From contig CM024177.1 in the NCBI GenBank assembly GCA_013433145.1, positions 7,652,110 through 7,716,109 on the forward strand: a DNA stretch of 64,000 nt, in the 5' to 3' direction. The notes under the pieces are model-generated. The model was not told where the DNA came from and did no database searches. It worked only from the letters and a program-made list of their open reading frames with translations. The stretch's first letter is position 1. Each line of letters starts with the position of its first letter. Source of the DNA: Ascaris suum (Eukaryota; Nematoda; Chromadorea; Rhabditida; Ascarididae). The position numbers were made by a program, and so were the translations under genes. This document shows, piece after piece, positions 37,583-64,000 of this stretch.

Positions 37583-40559
37583 GAGTGTGGAACAGAAACC
37601 TAATGGATAAGAGTGTGAAGCAGGAGCTTAATGCATAAGAATTTCTATTCGGAAGAATAAGCTGGAAGCTATTTGATTGTTTGCTGCTATTCTTATGTTT
37701 TTTTCGTTGTAACTTTCCTCGTTTCATTTGATTGCTCAAATACCTTCGGCCCTAACATGTGATGTGAATCGCATTGATCGTCGCAGGCTTTAAATAAGAG
37801 AGGATATTTTTTCGTCGGAATGCCTTCAGCGATATGTGTATCACTTCCTTCTCTCCCATTCTGCAATTCAATTATTCGAGATATCGGTGTTTGGCACTAC
37901 ATTTTGACCATAAGAATTTCCCATGCGTTCAACACAATTGAATTCAGTAATGCCCAGTTCTGCTTGGCATGCAACCGATAATGTGATGCAGCTAAAATAT
38001 CCTGTTGATCAAATTGAATAGATACCATGAAATTAATCGAAATCGATAAATCAATGAATCTGACCAAAAATCCAATAGATGCCATAAATAAGTTATGCGA
38101 ATCTGATTATTAAAATCGCCTATATGTGGAGTCCATTTGTTGCCCGTTCAAATGCGCAAAAAAACAACAACAGCAACAACAACTGCAGCAACTTTCATGG
38201 TATCGAATTAAGCAACTTATTTGATATCGGTATTGCTTAATAACTGTGAAAGAGGTGGACGAAATGCGTGCTGAGCAAGTTTAGTTAAATATTTGATTTA
38301 ATTAAGTAAGGAGTATAAGTAAGCAGGTTACTGATTGGGCACTCATCGGAAATTGTGGCGATTTCAAGGAAGCTACTTTTTAAACGATGTTGCTGCTCCA
38401 TAGTTGCACCACTCTAGTAGTGACTTATCTCGAAGAACCACTCCCTGATATTTGAATCCATTAAACCACTCAAGAAAGGAAAAACGGAGGAGAGGTCCAA
38501 TAAACTGGCCGATGGAAATTGCGTTGCCTTATGAAATTATTTGAGGTAATTCATTCTCTAAAACGCTTCTTTTGAAAACTCGTCCAATGTCTTGCATAGA
38601 ATGAATTATTCTTTTATTGGCTACAATTATTTTTATGAGTATTCAGAAAACTGCTGAGTTACGCATATTTTTCGTTGCTTATAGTTTTCATCAATCATGA
38701 TAGTTTGAGAAGAAAAAGTGATAATCTTTTTGGAAGCGACTAATTCTTTACATTATTTGAAGAGTTTTTAAAAACGAGTTTTGATGAATCTGCTTATTTT
38801 CATCGAGTCTTACAAGAGAATTCCTTTAAGATGAATTGCATTCGTCTATTGTTGAGTATTTATTTCTAACTGAATTAATTACATCATTAATCGCTTAGCG
38901 TAGATCGAAGTTTAAAAATTTATACGCATAGAGATGGTTACTCGAGAAAATGTTGCTGACTATGAAATGCATAAATGAACGTTAAATACGTGAAAGTTTC
39001 CGTTGTTATGGCATTGATATAACTCACCAAAGTAATTACACTAACCAATGCAACATAAATGTTCTTAATTTATGCATAATCGAAGGGTTTTATAGTGAAA
39101 GAAATAGCCGCAATGGAATCTTTTCGTGTCTTCTTTGCCAATATTCCTAAGATTCGTTTGCTTATCCTCACGTTAACGAGAGTATTTTGAATAATCTAAC
39201 GAGAAAGCCATAGAATGATCTAAGAGTCATCAATGACATTAAAATTTCCTTCAATGCAAAGTTCTTTCGATTTTTTTTATTGCAAGGTTTTTTTAATCAG
39301 ATAATCTTAGTTGCTCAATCTAAGTGGATCATTTGAGAGCGTAAAATGAGTACAGTATTCTTATCACCTAACTATATTCCGCTTTATTTATTTAAGGTCC
39401 ATTAGGCTGTTCTTTTCGCAGCACACTTCAACTAAATAATATAACGCTTGATAAATATAAAACCTATAAATGTATCATTGATACAGTTTGAAGCAAAATT
39501 TATGGGAATACTTTCAGTAACAAGCGAATAGTGAATTGTTAGCAGATTGTGAGTGAGAGAATACTAAAACATTCATGCAGTTCGTTCTCAGTGGAATTTT
39601 CTTTATGCAAATATATGAGGCAAATTATGCAAATATTTGGTTTATATATTAGCAGAACAACTTTGTGTTAATCGAATTCAATAAACATACTATATGGTGA
39701 ATTTAAAAGTTTTCTGCAGTAATACACTGATCGTGATGTATGAGAATTCGAATTAAATGGATGAGAATCTTTCAAGAAACGACACAGAAGGACGACAATA
39801 TAGGGTCTAATTTCTCAATTTCTTCAGAATAAGCGTATAAAATTGGCGTGGAAATTTCGTTTCGTGGAAGGGGTCGGAAATCATCTCATTGTTTCCAATC
39901 CGATCAATTGAAAACAAGATTTGCACCAACAGAAAAGTATGTAAGCGGGCTGTCAGCTGCACAAATTAAAAACGGATAATGCAAAATGCAACGTGCGTCC
40001 CACTTATTGATGGCCAATAACTCACTATGCCCAATCAAAAAAAAATGCGCTTACTGCTCTATTTGGAGTGTTGCTTCACTTAAATAGCCTTTCAGGGTAT
40101 CTGGATGGTGTATTTGTGTTATTTCCAGAGGATTTTACTAGAGATTTGTTTTTAAACCAATCCCAACTAAGAGCAGAGAATTCGATAGTTGCGAAAGTCT
40201 TGAAAATTCCGCTTAAGTAGCTGGCAACAGGCTGAAGATTTCCGATCCTTCGCCTTCTTTCAGAATCTGTTCAAAAAACTAAGGTAAATCTGTTGAAACC
40301 ATTAAATGATCGGGTCTTCAGGATTCAATTGAACATGCTTCAAACAGCACCGAAATTCATTCAAGCAAACATTCATCTGCCTAAGCAGTTCACTGTCAAC
40401 GCTCTCGGGAATGACCAATCAACTAACTCAATATGTTTTTCTTTAAGAAACAAAGTGACGGAAAGCTTTTCATATACGGATATAAGCCCTCGAAGGGGCA
40501 TGCCATGCTCAGACGCAAATCGCTCCACACAATTCTTCACTCGTCTAGGCTCTCTACAT

Positions 40560-40716
40560 CAACCAGGCAACTAAGGCTGAGAGTGTGTGTGTGCTTGGCC
40601 CATACGCCTTGTCCTCTTGCCCTTACCCCCATATCAGGAGCGCAAGCGACTGCGAGAGGAAACAGCAGCGCGCGGCCCCTTGCGATCGATTATCGTTGTC
40701 ACTGGAGTGCGGGAGC
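40560..40716 (+). promoter_or_regulatory. GC-rich leader just upstream of cab-1
   Basis: The stretch immediately before the cab-1 ATG is clearly GC-richer than its surroundings (for example GCGCGCGGCCCC) and includes a GTGTGTGT run. It is probably 5' UTR or proximal promoter. No specific factor site is claimed. Confidence 0.35.
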
Positions 40717-57764
<17,048 letters not shown>

Positions 57765-58679
57765 GCGGTGTTTTTCATCCGACCATGTCGAATCATATAA
57801 TCAAACCCCCCATTTTCCCCATAAAAAACCACAACAACATACAAGCAAAAGTGCATGCAAATACATTTCCCAACCTTATCGGTATTTGTCATTCGTCCTC
57901 CTCTGTGTTTACCTCTGTATTATTCTAGCATTTTAAAGATCCCTTGCTACACTCATACCAATGCCCCATTCAAGTCATCAAACAGTTTAGGGAGTAATTC
58001 CTTCTTGACACACCTTCACGTTTCCGATCTACGTCCATAACTCGCTTCTCATGCTTGCATATTGCTATACTAACTGTCGTGGAGAACTATACATGAATGT
58101 CCGTCAACAAACACGATTCGGTGGAATAATACTGTGCTGCGCGATGCTTATACGTTATAGCAATCGCTCGTTTATGAATGGATATCAAAGATTGCATACG
58201 ATAAAGTTCTATTGAGCCATTCAACAATCGTTGTATTTCTCCACTTTGCTGAAAAAAGAAATCCGTCAAGAATACTCAAATCCATTTATTTACAACTTTA
58301 GGAAAGAGCTTGCAACAGTTCCCATGTTTTTATATCATTGTCGCCTGCGCTCAGTCACGGTGTATTATTCACATAACCGTTTACGAGGAAGACGAATATT
58401 AATTTGGCGATACTGGCGATTGAACTGCAATGAATTGGAAGCAACTTAGTAAAGAAGGATTGCAGAAAAGGAACGATAGTAGCTTAACTTTTCGGATTTG
58501 GAGCAATATTAATTCGTGAACGCAACATTACAGTGAAATTTGCCTCATCGTTTTTGAACGTCACAAGTTTCTATGATTAGTAATCCTACAGTTCTAATTC
58601 CCTCAATCAACTTGAATAGTGCTTTGAACGCTCCAGTAGATAACACATTTGAATCGAGCACGCATTTAGGAAATCTTCG

Positions 58680-58748
58680 ATAAATAAATGAATAAGTAAA
58701 CAAATAAACAAATGGATGAACAAATGAGTAAATAAATAGATAAATAAG

Positions 58749-58824
<76 letters not shown>

Positions 58825-58870
58825 AAGCAAACAGATAAATAAATAAGCAAGTAAATAAATAAATAAATGG
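58680..58870. repeat. (TAAA)n array with degenerate flanks
   Basis: The pure AAAT/TAAA core runs from about 58749 to 58822. It is flanked by AAACAAAT, GATGAACAAATG and similar units. It is inverted relative to 57184-57390. Confidence 0.92.
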
Positions 58871-58944
58871 ATAGCGCTCCCGATAATCCCATCAGGAAGG
58901 ATCGTAGTGGCAGGATCATCGCAATGCAGAACTGATGGGATGTG

Positions 58945-59003
58945 GGCAATAAATAATGTCAGATAGTCACTCTATGAGTGACTATCTGACATTATTTATT
59001 GCC
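58945..59003. repeat. Perfect inverted repeat (28-bp arms, 3-nt loop)
   Basis: The left arm 58945-58972 begins GGCAATAAATAATGTC. The right arm 58976-59003 is its exact reverse complement. The loop is TAT. It would form a stable hairpin in RNA of either strand, or a cruciform in DNA. Confidence 0.95.
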
Positions 59004-59457
59004 TGAAAGGCTGGATGTCGCTGATGGGTAGTCAATCACACATAACCTTTTCACTTATTATGAACCAACAGTTATCACTTAAAACTGTTGTTGGCGAAGG
59101 TCGGCCTTATTAGATGGTTTTGAATGCTGATAACTGGAAATGAGACTATAGTAGTTTCCATCAAATATCACAGCTATCGATACGCTTCCTGTTATTGAAC
59201 AGTCTTTCGCCATCGGCTGCACGCAAATAATATTTAAAATTTAGACAAATCTATTATGAGGTGTTTTGATTGATCATGATGTTGACTGACGAAAATATAA
59301 ACGCATCGAACGAAAACTGGAATGGAGAGATACGAGAAATGACACTGGATAGAGGAAAATAAAATCTTTTAACGAATGTTTCATAGCCAGTGGTCTGAAT
59401 TATTCTTTCCAATTTTGCCACCAAAATCTTCGTTTATTTGCTGTTGCATCTGATAAG

Positions 59458-59541
59458 GAGGAACTCCGGAGCACTACTTCTCTCCTCCTCAGCCGCCAAG
59501 CAAAGAAGTTTCTTAGCAATCAAGAATTTAAGCGTTTGTAA
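59458..59541 (+). CDS. Candidate terminal exon of an unidentified + strand gene
   Basis: After GCATCTGATAAG the sequence reads, in phase 0, EELRSTTSLLLSRQAKKF and a further nine residues ending in FKRL, then TAA (27 codons). In-frame stops lie just upstream, so the exon must start at this acceptor. An AATAAA follows at 59743-59748. Composition is coding-like and GC-richer than its surroundings. Upstream exons were not found with confidence; a short segment near 59062-59094 is one possibility. The family is unknown. Confidence 0.35.
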   Translation, partial: EELRSTTSLLLSRQAKKFLSNQEFKRL

Positions 59542-59742
59542 AAATGCATGGCAGCTCTCAATTCATTACCGATCGAGTGAATATCAGTAAAAAGTAGGCA
59601 AATTCTAAACGTATTTATTTATTAATTCATGACAAGGTCCGAAGTGGGAAGAAATACAAAAGAATGCGGGCATGCACAACAAAAATAAGAAAACGTTTAC
59701 AAGATATAATTAAGGTATTTCTCATTGGTAGTGGCAATTAAA

Positions 59743-59748
59743 AATAAA
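59743..59748 (+). terminator. Candidate polyadenylation signal (AATAAA)
   Basis: An exact hexamer about 200 nt after the stop of the candidate terminal exon at 59458-59541. Confidence 0.35.
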
Positions 59749-59899
59749 CTGCATTTCAATATTTCATTTACTTCCAACACACTTCGGGAAGTGAATTCTA
59801 GACGAGAATTCAAAATATTTTCACTTAAGTGCAATCATCTCAAGCAATCAGAACGTTTTAAAATGGCTACTAGCAGTAAATAGAAAAAGAAATTGGCGA

Positions 59900-59920
59900 T
59901 ACTCAACGAGTCGTTGAGTA
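59900..59920. repeat. Perfect 21-bp palindrome (10-bp arms, 1-nt centre)
   Basis: TACTCAACGA, a central G, then TCGTTGAGTA. The spacing and symmetry resemble a dimeric protein binding site, but no known site is recognised. Confidence 0.85.
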
Positions 59921-60026
59921 CCCCAACAAAGACGAGGTGTTTTTTGTTCACGATAGGCAACCACGAAAGTTAATTAGACATGCGATGGACAAAGTGAATA
60001 CGGATAGTTGGAATAAACCTTATGAA

Positions 60027-60460
60027 TGGTGCGAAGAATTTTGCATAATTAATTCCTTATTCTGTATGAAAGATTGTGCAAATTCAAGCTTACCGTGAGC
60101 GTGGAAATTTATTTCCCTCAACGCTAATCTAAGTTCCTGGACAATCGGAACGAAAAAGCAATACCTTGACAATGAGGAACTGTGCAAACTTAACTCACTG
60201 GTTAGTACGAAAAGTTGTGCAAGTTTAATTCGAACGGTAGTGAGAAGGATTTTGCAGACATGCTTCTTTCTTCCGTTCTCTTTCGTTAGTAAGAACAATT
60301 CTGCAAATATGGGTAGTGAGAAGGATTTTAGAAATTTATGGCGAAATTTTTAGAAAGAACGATGGTACAATTTTAAATACATAAATAGTGAGAAAGACTA
60401 TGTAAATTTAACGCAGTGGGACTGTCGATATTTACCTCCTCGTTGAGCGATCAGAATTGT
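60027..60460. repeat. Degenerate tandem array, unit about 30-50 bp
   Basis: A motif close to GTGAGAAAGATTGTGCAAAT recurs about nine times. Copies lie near 60028, 60068, 60168, 60207, 60239, 60287, 60314, 60354 and 60388, with variable spacers. The copies have diverged, so the array is old. Confidence 0.6.
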
Positions 60461-60591
60461 CCACGATGTGCTGCTCTCTGACGTGGCAATTAGCAATGAA
60501 GCAGGATTGTTCTTCACTGCACACTTCATATGCATAATCTCTAAGAGGCTCTGCTATGTTTTGCGCTTGAATTCAGTGTTTTTTGTTTCAG

Positions 60592-60654
60592 ATATGTCGA
60601 GTGGCTTATTTCTAACGTTTATGGATATCGTCTCGATTTTTTCATTACTGCAAG
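60592..60654 (+). CDS. Candidate short 5' exon (20 codons)
   Basis: A strong acceptor (TTTTGTTTCAG) is followed after 2 nt by ATG, then MSSGLFLTFMDIVSIFSLLQ, and CAAG|GTGAGA leaves phase 1. It could be a trans-spliced first exon. In phase it could join an acceptor at 61638 and extend the membrane protein gene at 61671 at its N terminus. It may also belong to another gene. Confidence 0.3.
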
Positions 60655-61670
60655 GTGAGAGCGCTCGTTGTCGTCAGTCGTCAAGGAACCTACTGTGACG
60701 CTATGCACATATTGGAGAAATTTTGAGTGACAGGTGTGTACTAACCGACGCACGACGTGAGATTGCAAAAGCGAATCAACCCAATCGATTTAGAAGAAAT
60801 ACTGATGGTATTAGCAAGCTTAATCGATATGCCTGTGTCACCTTTTCAACTCACGTCCTAATCACCACCTGGATTCACAGCTCGAAGCACTGGAGAATAA
60901 AACTATCGTGCCATTGCAATCTAGTGCACCTTCTAGACTAGGCAGAAAACCTTTATAGAAGATTGAGGAATCCGAATACCACAGCTTGCACTGGAATTAA
61001 CTATGACAAATTGCAATGTAAGTTGATAGGCAATTCACTGATTGCACTGTTACTCCAACAACTGCAGATTTCTATACGATGTTTTCAAATCATAGAATAT
61101 AGAAAACTTGTTGGAGATTCCGTTTGCATCAAACAAACTACCAAACATTTTACACGTCATGTGCAGTTTTATTGCACCCCATTGAAATTTTACCTTGGAC
61201 TAGGAAACTTCAATCGCCAAAAAATGTGAAATCATCTAGTGGCAGTAAAATGTTGGAAAATTCTGCTGAATATTTTGCCAGATGTCTCAAAATGCACAGT
61301 TTCTTTCATGCTTCTAACGCTTTTCTAATAGGGAGCAGTAAGGGTGCTTTGTGCTTCCTAACTTCCAAAACAACGTGGCTATCACCGAAACTCTTAAAAG
61401 CATTTTGACGCCTAGACTACCTTGTGAAACGCTTTATCAAGGAACAGGCTATGAACTTATCAAATGAGCTTTTGTCGTTAGACAAACGTTTGCCTTCGTT
61501 GTATTTATTCTGGTTACTAATTTTTGCAAAATAATCCCAAAAACGAGGAAAAAGTTTCATGGTTTTCTGTTGAATCTTGGTGGCCATCTCTTTTCTATTG
61601 CTTGTTGTTGTCGGCTGTTCCTTCCTGATCTTGTGAAGGCACGAGCTTACACTTGCTTCTTCTCTTCGCG

Positions 61671-62500
61671 ATGGAAATCGAAGAACTGCTCATTACAGAT
61701 GGGATTTTGACGATGATCACGTTGGTTTTTGCACTAACCGCAGCTTGGCTATGTAGACCTGGTAACCGAAAGGGAGACAATGAAACATCAAAGAAAATAC
61801 GCCGACAACTGGCTAAATTAGAACACATACGACGGAGGGACCGCAAACGACAGCGGCAGCACTCAGGTATAGGTGAACTTTCAAACAGTTACATCACATT
61901 TTCGTTCATTAAGTTTTTCCTTTGTATTTAACATTGCTCTTTTGTTGAGTTCTTTATTTTTTTCAGTAATATGTATTGTTAGGCCGTGTTCCGGGGGAAA
62001 ATGCTTGTGGTGCTTACACGGGAAGAAGCAGAAAGCGACAAAGGAAAGAGGTGAAGGGGAGTTGTTTGATCTCAGGAGCTTTCTGAAATCATTTTATCCG
62101 ATCTTTGAATTCGTCAGGATATGGTAAGAAGGGAAATTTTACAGTTCAATCCTTCATCACTGTATTCATGCGTTCATTTCAGGGACTCACTGTTCACAAC
62201 ATAACCATAACTCTTTTTTTTTACCTTCGATCGCCATCCACAATTTGTTGAGGTTGCATACATGAGAGTAAATTAATCTAACGAATAAGAAATGGAAACA
62301 ATAAGCCAAATGTTTTAAAATGATAAGGAATTGCGTTTCTCTTCCATGGATGAGCCATGATTTCCCAAATATTTACTAGTCATTCCTGCTTCGCGTAGAA
62401 GAAGTTTGTGTTTTGAGCGAAGAAAACTTCATTTCGGTCTCTCTATCAGAATTCAAGTACAAAAATCACTAAAAGCGAGATTTTGCGCACGCAATGCTGA
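61671..62500 (+). CDS. Small single-pass membrane protein, unknown family
   Basis: Exons 61671-61866, 61983-62050 and 62450-62500 (TGA). Phases agree and give about 104 aa. Residues 1-10 are acidic (MEIEELLITD). A TM helix follows at about 11-28 (ILTMITLVFALTAAWLC). Then comes a long, strongly basic tail with HIRRRDRKRQRQH and GRSRKRQRKE. By the positive-inside rule the tail is cytosolic. The donors ACTCAG|GTATAG and AAAGAG|GTGAAG are good. The acceptor at 61982 (TTGTTAG) is acceptable, and the last one (CTCTATCAG) gives only 16 more codons and is the least certain. Layout (short N terminus, one TM, basic tail) recalls TMIE-like proteins, but no diagnostic motif was seen, so no name is given. 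Confidence 0.5.
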
Positions 62501-62624
62501 AGCTCATTTCACATACATGTCAAATTTTACGCTCGTTCAGAACATGGACGTGAACGAGAATCACTTCAACTCGAGTAAGTGGATTTTGTAAAATCTCCGA
62601 CATTTCTAGTCATAATACGAATTT

Positions 62625-62667
62625 GCATATGCAAAACCTAGCATAATCAATTATGCTATGCATATGC
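62625..62667. repeat. Nested palindrome
   Basis: The outer GCATATGC copies (62625-62632 and 62660-62667, each self-palindromic) enclose an inner inverted repeat TAGCATAAT-CA-ATTATGCTA (62639-62658). Confidence 0.8.
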
Positions 62668-63314
62668 GTACGTATTGACGCGCCTATCATGCACTTCCAA
62701 TTAGCGAATGATTAGATGCTAAGAAATTTATGAGTCCAACATATACTGTCCGAAAATCTGATATTTTATATTTTAGCCACAAAATCTCTCAAGCTGATCA
62801 ATCAACTTCGAAAGATGGAGCTAATATTTAAATCCACAAAAATTCACATGTATGCTTAGATTTTGGATGATCGGATTGTATTTTACAACCAATGAAAACG
62901 AACGTTTTGTGGAAAGTTTATATGAGCGATTAGACTAGTCATTCATGCTTAATTCGGAGTGCTCTATTTTTTTTCAGGCCATAAATCGTTCAAATTCTCA
63001 ATCATAAATGGGAAATAGCATGCGAATTTTTGCATAATAACTTTGCATTTCGAGATATTTCTATTAGAAAGCAGCGTTAATCTACACCATATTCCTTCAA
63101 TTTATTGTGACTTCCTCAAATACTCATATATACACATTTTCTTACATTAATATTTGCATTGATCCCAAATACTCATAAACTTTTCTAAAATTTTTGTCCT
63201 CACATATAGGTCTTTTTTCCAATGCATTTACAGTTTCGTTCAGTAAAAATTCAGTTTTAACTTATTCGCATCGTTCAACAACAGTCAACGTACACCTTAT
63301 ATGAGAGTAGCATA

Positions 63315-63320
63315 TTTATT
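63315..63320 (-). terminator. Candidate polyadenylation signal (AATAAA on - strand)
   Basis: TTTATT on the + strand, about 60 nt beyond the - strand stop at 63379-63381. This spacing is typical of a compact nematode 3' UTR. Confidence 0.5.
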
Positions 63321-63378
63321 TTACACTTAAAACAAGTAAATTACAGCGTTAAATCTCGATCACATCACGAAATGAAAT

Positions 63379-63489
63379 TCAAACGTTTTCAATGAACTCG
63401 CTGGTTCTGTCCAGTTGCACTTTATCAATGTTATAGCGAGTGAGATCGAAGGATTCGCGCTGTTTTAACGCTTTAAAGATTTTCGCTTT
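63379..63489 (-). CDS. Candidate terminal exon of an unidentified - strand gene
   Basis: 36 codons plus TGA, beginning KAKIFKALKQRESFDLTRYN and ending SEFIENV. The charge pattern and codon use are clearly coding-like. The acceptor may be CATCAAG at 63490, or one further up (TTGAAG, giving a 5' end at 63511). A close AATAAA supports a true 3' end. The remaining exons should lie at higher coordinates, partly or wholly beyond the window. The family is not recognised. Confidence 0.45.
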   Translation of the reverse strand, partial: KAKIFKALKQRESFDLTRYNIDKVQLDRTSEFIENV

Positions 63490-64000
63490 CTTGATGAAGA
63501 ATGAAATATCACTTCAAGAACCAATTGCATTCCCTTTCCTTTAGGGAATTTACTTTTTTACTGCAACACATGCATGCATTGATCTCAATACGCGGAACGT
63601 GCCAAACTCTAAAATAGATCCAGAAATGAAGGCAGAATATATCATCCTAGAACGTGCCGGCTATTGCGCATTTATAGCAGCAATTTTTCAAAGCAACGAT
63701 GAATTAAGCCTTTATTTTCCGGCTCTTCACAAAAAATAAGCAAGAGCCTAGCTAATAAATTGTTAGATGACTGCACGAAGTTTTCGGCCACAACGCCTCA
63801 ACATAGTTGCTCTTCATATGTTGCTAGGAGCTGCATTACTGACATACACGTTTAATGACATAAAACGACATAAAGGCAAAGTACATCAACAGCATCACAA
63901 ACGAAAGCCGACGTTTTTATGCAACATTTCAGCGATGACATTCTTGTAGCAAGTTGTTTTGGTTATTATAAATAGGAAGTTGGATATCAATCGAATATCA
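63490..64000. other. Window end, probably intron or flank of the - strand gene
   Basis: A - strand frame at about 63520-63650 stays open but does not fit the phase of the terminal exon. A 60-codon + strand ORF (63767-63949) has one hydrophobic stretch and a basic tail, without other support. Confidence 0.35.

Larger units (their letters stand above)
57765..59457. other. Region downstream of cab-1
   Basis: Contains the presumed cab-1 3' UTR, the TAAA array and a perfect hairpin. No exact AATAAA was seen within about 900 nt of the cab-1 stop, apart from those inside the TAAA array. An open frame at 58231-58449 and another ending at about 58218 lack supporting signals. Confidence 0.5.
62501..63378. 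other. Non-coding stretch between two candidate genes
   Basis: AT-rich, with a nested palindrome at 62625-62667. An alternative open frame up to the donor TCGA|GTAAGT near 62576, with a following acceptor at about 62978, could encode a short C terminus. It does not fit the phase of the upstream gene. Confidence 0.45.

Noticed and set aside
37512..37739. Ser-Leu repeat ORF, and the Arg-Glu repeat ORF at 48299-48526
   Set aside because: Translations of (GA)n arrays.

Overview
The window looks like nuclear DNA of a nematode. It is AT-rich, its genes are split by introns with GT...AG borders and TTTCAG/TTGCAG-type acceptors, and its clearest gene is the NPDC1/CAB-1 family member known in worms as cab-1. 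Clade V (strongylid-like) is a guess from gene content and the abundant (TA)n arrays. Exon structures below were read by eye: reading-frame phase was checked at each junction and family motifs were used to choose frames. No transcript data or searches were available.

Layout. (1) 1-3633, + strand: 3' half of a GSK3-like CMGC kinase whose 5' part lies outside the window. (2) 6367-18249, - strand: complete ALG2 mannosyltransferase (eight exons, 408 aa), convergent with the kinase. Its 6.1-kb first intron holds a probable + strand gene (12967-16284) of unknown function. A signal-anchor exon at 19480-19606 may be an alternative ALG2 5' exon or the start of another gene. (3) 21230-32391, + strand: complete 10-exon SLC2-like sugar transporter (about 524 aa), divergent from ALG2. 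(4) 32392-40716: mostly gene-free, with microsatellites and one hydrophobic ORF. (5) 40717-57764, + strand: cab-1 (six exons, 256 aa, long introns). A possible small secreted-peptide gene lies antisense in its first intron. (6) 57765-64000: repeats and hairpins, a terminal-exon candidate at 59458-59541, a small single-pass membrane protein gene (61671-62500), and the last exon of a - strand gene (63379-63489).

The genes are functionally unrelated: signalling kinase, ER N-glycan assembly, sugar transport and a neuronal membrane protein. No operon, phage-like or bacterial-type system is visible. The most striking structural features are eight long (TA)n arrays (about 90-245 bp each), one ending 16 bp before a cab-1 splice acceptor, and one or two candidate genes nested antisense inside introns. 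Both nested candidates have in-phase exons and a nearby AATAAA. No tRNA, rRNA, CRISPR array or recognisable transposase was seen.
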